Below, piece after piece: positions 33,862 through 42,580 of a stretch of 64,000 nt of DNA. The stretch covers positions 186,001 through 250,000 of the forward strand of contig NZ_JAIOAO010000002.1 of assembly GCF_021190955.1 (NCBI RefSeq). Reading direction: 5' to 3'. Position numbers and translations under genes: made by a program. Numbering within the stretch: position 1 is the first letter of the stretch; every line of letters starts with the position of its first letter. Origin of the DNA: Parachryseolinea silvisoli (GTDB lineage Bacteria; Bacteroidota; Bacteroidia; Cytophagales; Cyclobacteriaceae). Under the pieces are notes generated by a model. It was not told where the DNA came from and ran no database searches. It worked only from the letters and a program-made list of their open reading frames with translations.

Positions 33862-33891
33862 GGTTATATTCCCGATGAGGTAGCCCAGGCG

Positions 33892-34392
33892 TTAGGCTTT
33901 CGTAAGACTATCGAGATGTTTTAGCAATGCAGGCATGCGATGTACCCCGTGCATGGCATGGATATGCGTGGCGGCTTCCGGTAGTGACATGCCAAGCACT
34001 GTAATATAAAGCGGCCGCAAACTTTCTCCTCGCAATACTTCCTGCTTATTTACCTTGTTGGTAGCAAAATTGGTTTTAGCTACACCGATTACAGGCACGC
34101 GGCGGCCTAACTGTTCGTACAGATGGCCTCCCAGGCCCAGCTTGCCGGCGTCGTCCAGGATCACAAAGCCGTCGATAATGATTGCCTGCAGTGACGCGAT
34201 CTCCACTTGTTGTAGCACGCGCATGATACAAGGTAACTCTCGTTTATAGAACGCACCGGGTTCATAGGCTGGTACGTCTTCCATGACGTCTATCAATACT
34301 TGCGCCGGCGTGGCGTCCTGCCACTGCTCAAACAACACGCAAACAGTCTTGGCTTGCGTTCCGGTATAATACGTATCGAAGGCGGCTAGCAT
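33892..34392 (-). CDS. Endonuclease V-like protein (short form)
   Basis: 166 residues, shorter than the typical 220. Family elements appear in order: FDTYY near residue 5 (position of the first catalytic aspartate), YEPGAFYKRELP near residue 44 with the conserved glutamate, IIIDGFVILDD near residue 73 with the second aspartate, and VPVIGVAKTNF near residue 99. The histidine of the usual VDGHG block is replaced by phenylalanine. Endonuclease V nicks DNA or RNA next to deoxyinosine or inosine. Activity of this short variant is uncertain. Its start codon overlaps the 5' leader of the divergent membrane protein gene. Confidence 0.65.
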   Translation of the reverse strand: MLAAFDTYYTGTQAKTVCVLFEQWQDATPAQVLIDVMEDVPAYEPGAFYKRELPCIMRVLQQVEIASLQAIIIDGFVILDDAGKLGLGGHLYEQLGRRVPVIGVAKTNFATNKVNKQEVLRGESLRPLYITVLGMSLPEAATHIHAMHGVHRMPALLKHLDSLTKA

Positions 34393-34453
34393 GAATGAGA
34401 ATCCGTTTTACGAACTTTTGATGCATATTTGCATTGGCAAAGAAGCCAAAATA

Positions 34454-34834
34454 ATGAAGAAAAGCATTATCGGCATTATCGTTCTGGTAGTCACTGTCGT
34501 TTCTTTTGTAATCGACGTCGTCGCCGCTGTTATAAGCGGCCATCTGGCGCAAGGTCTTATTCTGTTCCTGTGTGTAGTTGAGCTGTTCACCTGTTGGATT
34601 GCCTACCAGGTCGTACAGGGCAAAGGTTGGGCGATCATCACGCTGCTGGTGTATTACGGCATCCGCTCGTTTAACATCTATGGTGAGAGCTTCCGGTTTT
34701 ATTCTAAAACAGGATTAAATATTGAAGTGCGCCTGGGCGGTTCCCTCGCAATCAATGCCATTACCTTTTTATGCTTTGTACTGCTCATCCGTGAGCTTGC
34801 CAAAATCAACCTTGCACCACCGAAACGGCTTTAA
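34454..34834 (+). CDS. Small membrane protein of unknown function
   Basis: 126 residues from the ATG at 34454 (MKKSIIGIIVLVV), with an in-frame ATG at 34391 as a less likely longer start. Four hydrophobic stretches are visible at about residues 5-30, 38-58, 62-80 and 100-118, with an amphipathic stretch near residue 85-98. No family is recognised. It is divergent from the endonuclease V-like gene and converges with the DUF1080 gene, with 5 bp between the stops. Confidence 0.6.
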   Translation: MKKSIIGIIVLVVTVVSFVIDVVAAVISGHLAQGLILFLCVVELFTCWIAYQVVQGKGWAIITLLVYYGIRSFNIYGESFRFYSKTGLNIEVRLGGSLAINAITFLCFVLLIRELAKINLAPPKRL

Positions 34835-34839
34835 CCTGA

Positions 34840-35652
34840 TCACTTCGCCAGGTTACGCAACGCTACCTTGCGAAAATCGATCGGCTGCCCTTCGCTTTGC
34901 AGTGCAATAAAGCCTTCTTTCAGCGCGGTGCCCGGTTTCCAAACCGCCGAGTCATATCCATGTACTACGCCACCGCCGATGGTAGGATGTGTATACTGTA
35001 GCACGGTGTCGCCCTCGATGATGTGTGTAATGAGCGAATCCCCCAGCACGATCAATTCTGCCCGCACCCAGGCGTCGCGATCATATGTCTTCGACGTGGA
35101 GTTCAGGCAATGGCCGTCGTACAGCGTCCCGTTGTATACAATGTCTGTGCCGGGCGAGCACATATTCCCTGTAGGCCGTGGCTGGCCGTCGCCCAGGCCG
35201 GCCAGAAACTGCATTTCGACTGAGATCGGCCAGTCCTGCTCTTTCAGCATGGTCTGTGGATCCAGCGCGTGGTACATCACCCCGCTGTTCAACATGGTAT
35301 AGTCAGGGGCACCACGTTGCAGCTCGCCGGTGAAACGATACTCTACCACCAGGTGAAAATGCGAAAAGGGTTGCTTAAAGTATAAATGCGCAAACTGATC
35401 CTGGAAGTCGCCGTATTGATCATAACGAACTTTGATCATGCCGTCTTCCACGCGAAAGGTATTCCCGAAATTTACGCCGACGTCATGGTGATGGATCTTA
35501 ACGATCCAGTCATTCAAGTCTTTGCCATTAAACAAGGAAATCCACGCACCCTCCTCTGTAACGGGAGTGGAAGGCTTGCAGGTAATCAGTAGCAGGCTCA
35601 GTGCCGCCAGCGGCAGTGAGCGTTTTAGCAGGGGTATAAAAAAACGTGTCAT
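34840..35652 (-). CDS. DUF1080 / 3-keto-disaccharide hydrolase family lipoprotein
   Basis: 270 residues. A lipoprotein signal ends LLLITC near residue 25. The rest is a jelly-roll DUF1080 domain with GAWISLFNGKDLNDWIVK near residue 35, FSHFHLVVEYRF and the conserved SGVMYHA block. Some members hydrolyse 3-keto-glycosides made by sugar oxidoreductases; other members are only described as laminin-G-like binding folds. No 3-ketosugar oxidoreductase is adjacent. The start codon lies inside a terminator-like hairpin (35638-35695), see that entry. No other ATG upstream of the signal peptide is available. Confidence 0.88.
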   Translation of the reverse strand: MTRFFIPLLKRSLPLAALSLLLITCKPSTPVTEEGAWISLFNGKDLNDWIVKIHHHDVGVNFGNTFRVEDGMIKVRYDQYGDFQDQFAHLYFKQPFSHFHLVVEYRFTGELQRGAPDYTMLNSGVMYHALDPQTMLKEQDWPISVEMQFLAGLGDGQPRPTGNMCSPGTDIVYNGTLYDGHCLNSTSKTYDRDAWVRAELIVLGDSLITHIIEGDTVLQYTHPTIGGGVVHGYDSAVWKPGTALKEGFIALQSEGQPIDFRKVALRNLAK

Positions 35653-35695
35653 ATCTGTACAGGCAAGATAAGCATCTTGTTACAGATATGACACG
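35638..35695 (-). terminator. Terminator-like hairpin that contains the DUF1080 start codon
   Basis: CGTGTCATATCTGTA (minus strand 35695-35681) pairs perfectly with TACAGATATGACACG (35659-35645), with a further 6-bp stem CAAGAT/ATCTTG in the loop. It is followed by T7 (35644-35638). This is an intrinsic terminator for the permease gene ending at 35715. The ATG of the DUF1080 gene (35652-35650) is in the second stem arm, and the T run encodes its codons 4-5. A near-consensus -7 box TAAATTTC lies at 35702-35695. Confidence 0.8.
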
Positions 35696-35714
35696 AAATT
35701 TATAGGGGCGGTGT

Positions 35715-38369
35715 TTACTCCGACCGGAGCTTATCCACCGGCCGCGCCAGGGCGGCACGGACGGACTGGTAGCTGATCGTGAGGACGGCAATGGCCACTG
35801 CTATCACGCCTGCCCACAAAAAGACATCCCAGGTAATTTCCGTACGGTACGTAAAATCTTCCAGCCACTTCTGCATGACAAACCAGGCAATGGGAATGGC
35901 AATGACCAACGCGATCAATACCAGCTTCAGGAAATTTACGGTCAGCAAGCGGAATATACTTTTCATCGAGGCGCCCAGTACCAGGCGAATGCTGATCTCC
36001 TTGCCGCGTTGCTCGATCATAAAGGCCGACAGGGCAAACAATCCCAGGCACGCGACGGCAATGGCCAGGCAGGCAAACGTCACAAAGATGCGGCCCATGC
36101 GCTGTACATCGGCATACATGCGTGCATACTGGTCGTCGAGAAAAGCATACCGCACCGGCTGATGGGGCGAGAACTTCTTCCAGACCTTCTCGATCGCGAC
36201 CAATGCATCCGCCATATCGGTGGCACCTACTTTCACCGAAATAATATTCTGGCCGGGTTCCAATGCCATTGCCAGCGGCTCAATTTTGCCGCGCATGGAT
36301 TCGAAGTGAAAATCTTCCACCACACCGACAATCTCCCAGCCTCGATAATTCTCCAGCCGCTTACCGATGGGCTCTTTTAATTTCAGCTCGTGCGCCATGG
36401 CTTGGTTTATAATCACGGCGCCCGTGTCGGTCGGCATCCTGGGCGAAAAATCGCGACCTTGTGTAACCTTCATTCCCAGCGTACGGATATAGTCATGATC
36501 GATTTTCCAGAACTGACCGCTGATCGATTCCTCGGTTGCCCTTGTGCCCTCGTTCCAAAAACTATTGCCATTTCGTTTTGTGCCCCGCACGGGTAAATAG
36601 TCGCTAATCGTGGCGCTTTTCACAAACGACAACTGCAGCAACTCGTCTTTGAATGTTTGCCGCTGACGATCCATTGTATTGATACCTTGTATCATCACCA
36701 CCTGGTCCTTATTAAATCCCAGGTTCTTATTGAGAATATAGTCCATCTGCCGATAGATAATAACCGTGGCCGCTATGAGCACAATGGACGTGGCAAACTG
36801 GAAAATTACCAGAGTGCTACGCGTGGTCGCGTTCCTGCTGCCACGACTCAGATTTCCTTTCAATACACTGATTGGCTTGAACGAAGAAAGATAGAACGAA
36901 GGATAAAGGCCGGCCAATATACCGATGATAAAGATCGCGGCGAACAGTAGCGGATACAACTGCCAGGTGGCCCAGGGAAACACCAGTGACTTGGAAGCTA
37001 GCTGATTGAAGTACGGTATCAGCAACCATGCCAGCATGGCACCAAGCACGAACGAGATCAGACTAAAGAGCAACGATTCGGTCAGAAATTGGTAAATAAT
37101 GTTACTGCGGTGCGAGCCGACAGTCTTTCGAAGACCAACTTCTTTTGCGCGGTTAGCCGACTTGGCCGTAGAGAGGTTAATAAAGTTGATACAAGCGATC
37201 AACAGTATAAATCCGGCAACGGCTCCAAACAACCACACAAAACGCACATCGCTATGACTGAGGCCATCCTCAATACCTGTGCTGTAAAGATGAATGTCCG
37301 TGACCGGTTGCAACTCAAGGGTGAAGTTCTTCGCCATCTCTTCTGCATTGATACGGCCGCTTTGCTTCAACATGGGCAGCAGGTACTTATCGGTAATCAA
37401 ACCCAGTTTCTGTTGAAACTGACGGGGATCAACACCCGGCCGCAATAAAATATAGGAATGATAGTTCGTGGCATACCACGTGGTTTGCTCACCTTGCCAA
37501 AATTCCACATCCTGCAGGGTCATGGCGAAGTTAAAGGTAAAATGCGCCGTTGCGGGAACGTCGGCGATCACCCCACCGACCGTGAAGGGATTGTCGCGGT
37601 CATTGTTTAATACCAGCTGTTTGCCCACCGGATTTTCATTCGGAAAATATTTATCGGCCTTACTTTTGGTAATAACGATTGTACGGGGCTTATCTAAGAG
37701 GTGCGCCGGGTTTCCATAGATCACCGGCAGCTTGAAAATGTCCAGCAGTTCCTGGTCCATATAAATAAAGCCTTCTTCATACGTATTATCCGTTTCGTCG
37801 GCCCGTCGCAATTGGTTGCTGCCGGCGCCAAACAATTCGCTGTTCAGGAAGCGCCCCGACTTCTCTACCTCGGGGAAATCTTCTTTCATTGCGCGGGCAA
37901 ACGGAGCTTGAAACCATACAGCACGTTGAACCTCACCATTTTCTTTGTACACATTGTACATACGATAGATGCGATCCTTATCCGGGTACTGTGTATCGTA
38001 ACGCAGGTCGTCGTGGATAAACAGGGTGATTAACATACAAGCAGCAATGCCCAACGCAAAGCCGCCGATCTTGATCGACGAATACAGTTTGTTTTTGGAG
38101 AGATTTCTCCATCCCACGGTAAAGTAACTTTGTAGCATGGCGTAATGATTTAAGGATCGGGGTGAGGATTTGCGCAGGGCAAAGGGCCGTATATAATGAA
38201 TAACCTGATACCAATAATGAAGTCGCGCGCGCCACGGCTTCTTATGGTTCAGTGTCCGGTAAAAATCTTCTTCCAGGTCGCCCATGACATCTTCCGCGAG
38301 GTCCTCGCGCAGGAAACGCAACAGCAGGCGTTGGGCCAGTGGCGGCGGTGTTGTAGCACGTGTTTTCAA
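35715..38369 (-). CDS. FtsX/MacB-type ABC transporter permease with PadR-linked prefix domain
   Basis: 884-residue inner-membrane permease. Residues 1-75 form the prefix domain found in permeases next to PadR genes (RLLLRFLREDLAEDVMGDLEEDF). A transmembrane helix (near 105) leads to a first MacB-like periplasmic domain (about 125-350) and a first FtsX domain (about 370-490). A second MacB-like part (about 510-740) and a final FtsX domain (about 765-875) with GKEISIRLVLGAS follow. No ATPase gene is adjacent, as usual for this group. The start overlaps the padR stop by 4 bp. It probably exports a lipid, peptide or antibiotic-like compound; the substrate is unknown. Confidence 0.93.
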   Translation of the reverse strand: MKTRATTPPPLAQRLLLRFLREDLAEDVMGDLEEDFYRTLNHKKPWRARLHYWYQVIHYIRPFALRKSSPRSLNHYAMLQSYFTVGWRNLSKNKLYSSIKIGGFALGIAACMLITLFIHDDLRYDTQYPDKDRIYRMYNVYKENGEVQRAVWFQAPFARAMKEDFPEVEKSGRFLNSELFGAGSNQLRRADETDNTYEEGFIYMDQELLDIFKLPVIYGNPAHLLDKPRTIVITKSKADKYFPNENPVGKQLVLNNDRDNPFTVGGVIADVPATAHFTFNFAMTLQDVEFWQGEQTTWYATNYHSYILLRPGVDPRQFQQKLGLITDKYLLPMLKQSGRINAEEMAKNFTLELQPVTDIHLYSTGIEDGLSHSDVRFVWLFGAVAGFILLIACINFINLSTAKSANRAKEVGLRKTVGSHRSNIIYQFLTESLLFSLISFVLGAMLAWLLIPYFNQLASKSLVFPWATWQLYPLLFAAIFIIGILAGLYPSFYLSSFKPISVLKGNLSRGSRNATTRSTLVIFQFATSIVLIAATVIIYRQMDYILNKNLGFNKDQVVMIQGINTMDRQRQTFKDELLQLSFVKSATISDYLPVRGTKRNGNSFWNEGTRATEESISGQFWKIDHDYIRTLGMKVTQGRDFSPRMPTDTGAVIINQAMAHELKLKEPIGKRLENYRGWEIVGVVEDFHFESMRGKIEPLAMALEPGQNIISVKVGATDMADALVAIEKVWKKFSPHQPVRYAFLDDQYARMYADVQRMGRIFVTFACLAIAVACLGLFALSAFMIEQRGKEISIRLVLGASMKSIFRLLTVNFLKLVLIALVIAIPIAWFVMQKWLEDFTYRTEITWDVFLWAGVIAVAIAVLTISYQSVRAALARPVDKLRSE

Positions 38370-38713
38370 AAGGCGCCGAGGTAATTCAGTTTGTCAGCAA
38401 AGGCCGGATACTGGCTCCACAACGACATGCGAAAGTCGCGCGACTCTTTCAGTACACGCTTGCCTAAGGCCGTAATGGTAAAAATGCGCTTGCGCCGGCC
38501 ACCACGTTCGGCCGTAGCGTTACCCATCTCTGATTTTAAAAAGCCTTTTGCTTCCAGTCTGTCCAGCGTAGAATGCGCTGCGCCGATGGATGTGGCGCGG
38601 CCGGATTGGGTCTCGTACTCCTCCGCGATCTTAAAAGCATAAGCCTCTTCACCCAGGATTCCTACCAGCAGCAGCATCACTTCTTCGAACTCTCCTAAAC
38701 GCGTCTCTTTCAT
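38366..38713 (-). CDS. PadR family transcriptional regulator
   Basis: 115 residues with a winged helix-turn-helix: LGEFEEVMLLLVGILGEEAY at the start, THS-like SIGAAHSTLDRLEAKGFL near residue 45 as recognition and wing, then the basic RRKRIFTITALGKRVLKESR. PadR proteins are ligand-responsive repressors, and this one is cotranscribed with the permease. A 14-bp inverted repeat starts 5 bp upstream of its ATG and is the likely autoregulatory operator. Confidence 0.93.
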   Translation of the reverse strand: MKETRLGEFEEVMLLLVGILGEEAYAFKIAEEYETQSGRATSIGAAHSTLDRLEAKGFLKSEMGNATAERGGRRKRIFTITALGKRVLKESRDFRMSLWSQYPAFADKLNYLGAF

Positions 38714-38717
38714 TTGT

Positions 38718-38773
38718 TACTAGATTGTAGAGTAAATAACGAAAAACCGGCTGATATGTTCTACAATTTAGTA
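38718..38773. promoter_or_regulatory. Inverted repeat upstream of padR, likely PadR operator
   Basis: TACTAGATTGTAGA (38718-38731) and TCTACAATTTAGTA (38760-38773) are complementary at 13 of 14 positions, with a 28-bp spacer, directly before the padR ATG. The placement suggests autoregulation of the padR-permease operon. Confidence 0.6.
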
Positions 38774-38893
38774 TCAAATAGTTTGGATTGGCATTAGAAC
38801 TGTCAAAAAAAGGCTTTTTAATACCCCAAAAGGGTTATTGCCCGACGGGCGCCTACGTTGTTTCTTTGAACCCAATAACCCCTCTACCCCTCT

Positions 38894-39505
38894 ATGAAAC
38901 AAATTGTTTTCAGTCTGCTGGCAAGTATTCTACTGGTCAGTGTAAGCAGCTGCGGCAGCGATGATGATGACAAAAAACCGGCTGATGACCTTTCCGAAGA
39001 CATCACCAACCTGGTGCCCGCCGCGCTATTAACCGAAATGAAGTCACTGGGCATGCCCATTCACGGCGGCTTGACACCACCCGACCTGACGGGCACTTTC
39101 CGCGCATCGCCCCTGGAATTGAAAGCCTCGAATATAGAAGGCGATCCTTATCAGCCAGGCCATATCTTCACCGATTATGTGGTAACATTTTTTGACCAGG
39201 ATAATGGAGACCTGACCGTGAAAGTGAATTATGAGAATGCTCCCGAAAGTGGCGAAGGTATTGGCAGTTTTATATCTGGTACGGACAACAAGTTTTCGGT
39301 GTTTGCCGAGATCAACGCTTCTGCCAATGGTGACGACGCGCGGATGATCCAGGTAACATCGGGCACGATAACCGACACCGGCATTAAAGATTTATACTAT
39401 TCACTCTTTATGCTCGACAACGGCGATAACACCAGCGGATACTGGATTAACGATGGGTCCGGCAGAATCTCAGCCGATGAAGACGGTTTCTCTGAAAAAG
39501 AATAA
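38894..39505 (+). CDS. Putative lipoprotein of unknown function
   Basis: 203 residues. A lipoprotein signal ends VSVSSC near residue 20, followed by an acidic spacer (GSDDDDKKPADD) that is common for surface-exposed Bacteroidota lipoproteins. The mature part contains several beta-rich segments (for example HIFTDYVVTFFDQDNGDLTV) but no family is recognised. A weak promoter-like TTTCTTTG lies about 35 bp upstream. The gene is transcribed away from padR. Confidence 0.75.
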   Translation: MKQIVFSLLASILLVSVSSCGSDDDDKKPADDLSEDITNLVPAALLTEMKSLGMPIHGGLTPPDLTGTFRASPLELKASNIEGDPYQPGHIFTDYVVTFFDQDNGDLTVKVNYENAPESGEGIGSFISGTDNKFSVFAEINASANGDDARMIQVTSGTITDTGIKDLYYSLFMLDNGDNTSGYWINDGSGRISADEDGFSEKE

Positions 39506-39612
39506 CACTTCTCCCTCAGTGTGCTTGAAAACTGCGGTACCGGTGCAGTAGCACTGGTACCACAGCAATCAAGTCACAACAAAATATTGGTTTAGGTTTA
39601 GTAAGGTTAGGT

Positions 39613-40650
39613 TTAGTAAAGTGCGGGTGCTGCGTTCAGCATGGCGTGGTCGCGTTGGTGCCAATAAGGATATGCTGTTGGCATGGCGCTGGCATCGTCT
39701 AGTTTTTTAACCTGGTCGGTCGTGAGGTTCCACCCTACGGCGGCCAGGTTTTGTTTTAACTGCTCCTCGGTACGCGCGCCAATAATGATGTTACATACCG
39801 TGGGACGTTGCAAAAGCCAATTCAACGAAATTTGCGCGACACTCTTGCCAGTCTCTGCCGCTACTTCATCCAAGGCATCGAGCACTTTGTATAATACTTC
39901 GTCGGGCGTGGCATGCGCCGGCACGGGGCTTCCCCCTTGGGCTATGCGCGCTTCTTTCGGCACGGGCTGATGACGACGGTATTTCCCGCTCAGCAAACCG
40001 GAGGCCAGCGGACTCCATACCAACGTACCAACCTTCTGATCAACGCCCAGTGACATCAGCTCCCACTCGAAGTCCCGGGTCAGCAACGAGTAGTACGCCT
40101 GGTGGCCTACGTACCGCGCCCAGCCAAAACGTTCGGAGACCGAAAGCGATTTCATCAGGTGCCATCCGGAGAAATTAGAGCACGCGATATACCGCACCTT
40201 ACCGCTTTGCACCAGGGTGTTGAGCGTGTTCAGCGTCTCTTCCACGGGTGTGTTCGCATCGAAGCCATGCATGTGATAAATATCAATGTGGTCGGTGCCG
40301 AGCCGGCGCAGGCTGGCTTCGCACTGCTGGATCAGGTGATGACGGGAAGAGCCGAAGTCGTTCACACCGTCGCCCATCGGGAACGTTGCCTTGGTCGAGA
40401 TCAGCACTTTGTCCTGCCGCCCCTTAATGGCCTGCCCCAGAATTTCTTCCGACATGCCGCGAGAATAGACATTCGCCGTATCGAACAGGTTCACGCCCGC
40501 CTCCAGGCAAAGGTCTATCATGCGTGCAGCCTCGGCCACTTGCGTCGAGCCCCAGGCTTTAAAGAATTCATTGCCACCACCGAAGGTAGCTGTACCAAAG
40601 CTTAACACGGGAATGCGCAGCCCCGAGCCGCCAAGTTGTCTGTATTCCAT
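39613..40650 (-). CDS. Aldo/keto reductase
   Basis: 345-residue cytoplasmic NADPH-dependent TIM-barrel reductase. From the ATG at 40650 it starts MEYRQLGGSGLRIPVLSFG. The catalytic tetrad is visible: Asp in NLFDTANVYSRG near residue 54, Tyr in the same segment, Lys in VLISTKAT near residue 83, and His in DIYHMHGFD near residue 125. The C-terminal cofactor part has IIIGARTEEQL near residue 295. A TTG 21 bp upstream is less likely. The substrate is not predictable from sequence. Confidence 0.93.
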   Translation of the reverse strand: MEYRQLGGSGLRIPVLSFGTATFGGGNEFFKAWGSTQVAEAARMIDLCLEAGVNLFDTANVYSRGMSEEILGQAIKGRQDKVLISTKATFPMGDGVNDFGSSRHHLIQQCEASLRRLGTDHIDIYHMHGFDANTPVEETLNTLNTLVQSGKVRYIACSNFSGWHLMKSLSVSERFGWARYVGHQAYYSLLTRDFEWELMSLGVDQKVGTLVWSPLASGLLSGKYRRHQPVPKEARIAQGGSPVPAHATPDEVLYKVLDALDEVAAETGKSVAQISLNWLLQRPTVCNIIIGARTEEQLKQNLAAVGWNLTTDQVKKLDDASAMPTAYPYWHQRDHAMLNAAPALY

Positions 40651-40763
40651 AGTAAAATAGGTTGTGGTCAAATATGCGTTGTTCGCTGGAGGGAAGTTCG
40701 CAAAAGTTTGTCAGAAGCACACAGAGCATACGTGAGTGGTCATTTTTTGCCTAGCTTGCGCCC

Positions 40764-40994
40764 ATGAAAATGGTAAGCCGGATTATTGGCAAAGGATACG
40801 TAAAGGTCACTTTCTACACCCCCGAAGAATGGGAGGAACGGCTGGCCGTGGATAAAATGCTGGGAACGAACATCCTGGCAGAATCCAAAGTGGAAGACAT
40901 CAAAGAGATCCGCGAAGGCATGCGCGCCTGGGACAACTACAGCCAACGCTTCTACAGCGAGACGAGCCCACACACGTTTATTATGGAAGAGTAA
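40764..40994 (+). CDS. Small protein of unknown function (76 aa)
   Basis: 76 residues with mixed charge, no signal peptide and no transmembrane segment: MKMVSRIIGKGYVKVTFYTP, then a helix-rich part and an acidic end. It is divergent from the aldo/keto reductase gene. No homolog is recalled. A strong hairpin follows at 41001, which could end its transcript. Retained because the frame has an ATG, sensible composition and its own space. Confidence 0.5.
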   Translation: MKMVSRIIGKGYVKVTFYTPEEWEERLAVDKMLGTNILAESKVEDIKEIREGMRAWDNYSQRFYSETSPHTFIMEE

Positions 40995-41029
40995 GAAAAG
41001 CAAAGAGGCTGCCATGGGCAACCTCTTTG
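40991..41029 (-). terminator. Terminator of the first SusCD operon
   Basis: CAAAGAGG (41001-41008) pairs with CCTCTTTG (41022-41029) and an inner TGCC/GGCA. On the minus strand it is followed by CTTTTCTT. It begins 24 bp after the SusD stop at 41053 and could also end the small plus-strand gene. Confidence 0.7.
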
Positions 41030-41052
41030 TGCTATAATTAAATTACTGTTCT

Positions 41053-42567
41053 TTATTCAACATCCCAGAACAAGCGCACTGCCGCCACGTCCAGGCCGCC
41101 CTCCAGCTTGTCAACCGCCGCATTGCGGTTAGCACCGTTTACCTGCTGCTCGATAACCGGGTAAATCAAGCGTTTTGGGATAATATACGTTTGATTCGGT
41201 ACCGTCGGGGGAACCAATGCCGGAGCATCTAATCTTCTCCATTCAACCCAGGCATCGTAACCGCGGTTGAATAGGGCCAGCCATTTTTGGGTACCGATTT
41301 TTTCTTTCCAGTCGCCAGCGGCTGTTGCATATGCCACGCTAGGTTGGGCCAGGAAGGTCGTGATATCGCCACTGGCTACGCCCCAGTAGGACAGCGAAGC
41401 GGTAATCGCGTTATTGTAGTGAACCGCTGCATCACCAGTAATGAGGTTGCGTTCTACGGCTTCTGCCAACAGGAACTCTACTTCAGAGTAGTCCACCAGC
41501 AACGCTTCGGCAGTCGGGGCAATGATGCGCGCACTCAACCGCGAGAATTGCGTAACCGGCGTGTTCGTTTGACCATACGTACCGCCTTTGTAAATACCGG
41601 GAGGAGCAGGTTGCCCCTCTGGGGGTGTCGCAACCCACAGCGTGAACCATGCAGACCTGCGCGGATCTGAAGTCGAATTCATCTGATCAATGATCGTATT
41701 CGATGGCAGGAAATCCTGACGGCTCGTAAACAGCGAGTTCGTATTGGTTGCTACGGGGTTGTTGTTCGGCGCATCGTTGATATACGGGAAACGTGCATTG
41801 TCGGCATTCGCCTTCATCAGGAACTCACCGTTATTACGGGTAGCTTCTGTCACTGCTTTGCTTACGCGAGCAGCATCGGCAGGAACATCTGCGATTACCA
41901 TAGCCAGTTTCAACTTCAGCGAGTTACCGAATTTTATCCAGAAGCTGATCGGGTTCGTCTTTCCGTTGTACAGCAGGTCACCGCCACCGAAGCCGATGGT
42001 ATAGGGAGCGGCTTGCGTGGTATTCAGTAACCCCAGGGCGACATCCAGGCGATCAAGCAGATTGAGATAGATGGTGTGTGCGTCTTCATACTCCGGCAGG
42101 GAGTTGTTGATATCCAGCGCCTCGCTGTAAGGAATGTCACCAAACGAATTTACCAATACCGACCATGCATACACCTCAAGGATACCGATTTGGGCCAACT
42201 GATTATTCTTTACGTTCGGAAGGATGAACTGATCGGCCTCGATAATACGACGGGCCTCTTTCAAGTCGGCCAGTACGTCGCGATACAGCGCATCCCAGAA
42301 GGCCTGAGGAATGGTGCGCGATGTCATGATATACCGCGGCTCGTCCAGATACGTGGTGGTCGTCCAATGTTGAACATACAACCGCAGGTTGTTGCTGTTT
42401 ACGCTGGGTGTCGTTACAATGTCCGCCAGATTTTTCAGCGCAGCGCTGTAAAGCGTCTCGGCCGTTACAGCACCGGCTTTCTTCTGGTCGATGTTATAGT
42501 CATCTAGCGAATCGACGCACGAGGTCAACAACGCGATGGAAAGTAATATGATTGATATTTTTTTCAT
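41053..42567 (-). CDS. SusD/RagB-like outer-membrane lipoprotein, first pair
   Basis: 504 residues with a lipoprotein signal (ALLTSC near residue 17). SusD proteins cap the SusC channel and bind glycan or peptide ligands at the cell surface. The helical repeat content (SAALKNLADIV, then IYLNLLDRLDVAL and AEALLVDYSEVEFLLAEAVE) fits the SusD-like 2 branch rather than the classical RagB branch. It follows the SusC gene after 13 bp and ends the operon. Ligand unknown. Confidence 0.92.
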   Translation of the reverse strand: MKKISIILLSIALLTSCVDSLDDYNIDQKKAGAVTAETLYSAALKNLADIVTTPSVNSNNLRLYVQHWTTTTYLDEPRYIMTSRTIPQAFWDALYRDVLADLKEARRIIEADQFILPNVKNNQLAQIGILEVYAWSVLVNSFGDIPYSEALDINNSLPEYEDAHTIYLNLLDRLDVALGLLNTTQAAPYTIGFGGGDLLYNGKTNPISFWIKFGNSLKLKLAMVIADVPADAARVSKAVTEATRNNGEFLMKANADNARFPYINDAPNNNPVATNTNSLFTSRQDFLPSNTIIDQMNSTSDPRRSAWFTLWVATPPEGQPAPPGIYKGGTYGQTNTPVTQFSRLSARIIAPTAEALLVDYSEVEFLLAEAVERNLITGDAAVHYNNAITASLSYWGVASGDITTFLAQPSVAYATAAGDWKEKIGTQKWLALFNRGYDAWVEWRRLDAPALVPPTVPNQTYIIPKRLIYPVIEQQVNGANRNAAVDKLEGGLDVAAVRLFWDVE

Positions 42568-42580
42568 GATTCGTAAGGTA

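Noticed and set aside
40991-41029. Hairpin considered as a leader attenuator of the small 76-aa gene
   Set aside because: It lies after the stop of that gene and directly follows the SusD stop on the minus strand with a T-rich tail, so a terminator is the simpler reading.
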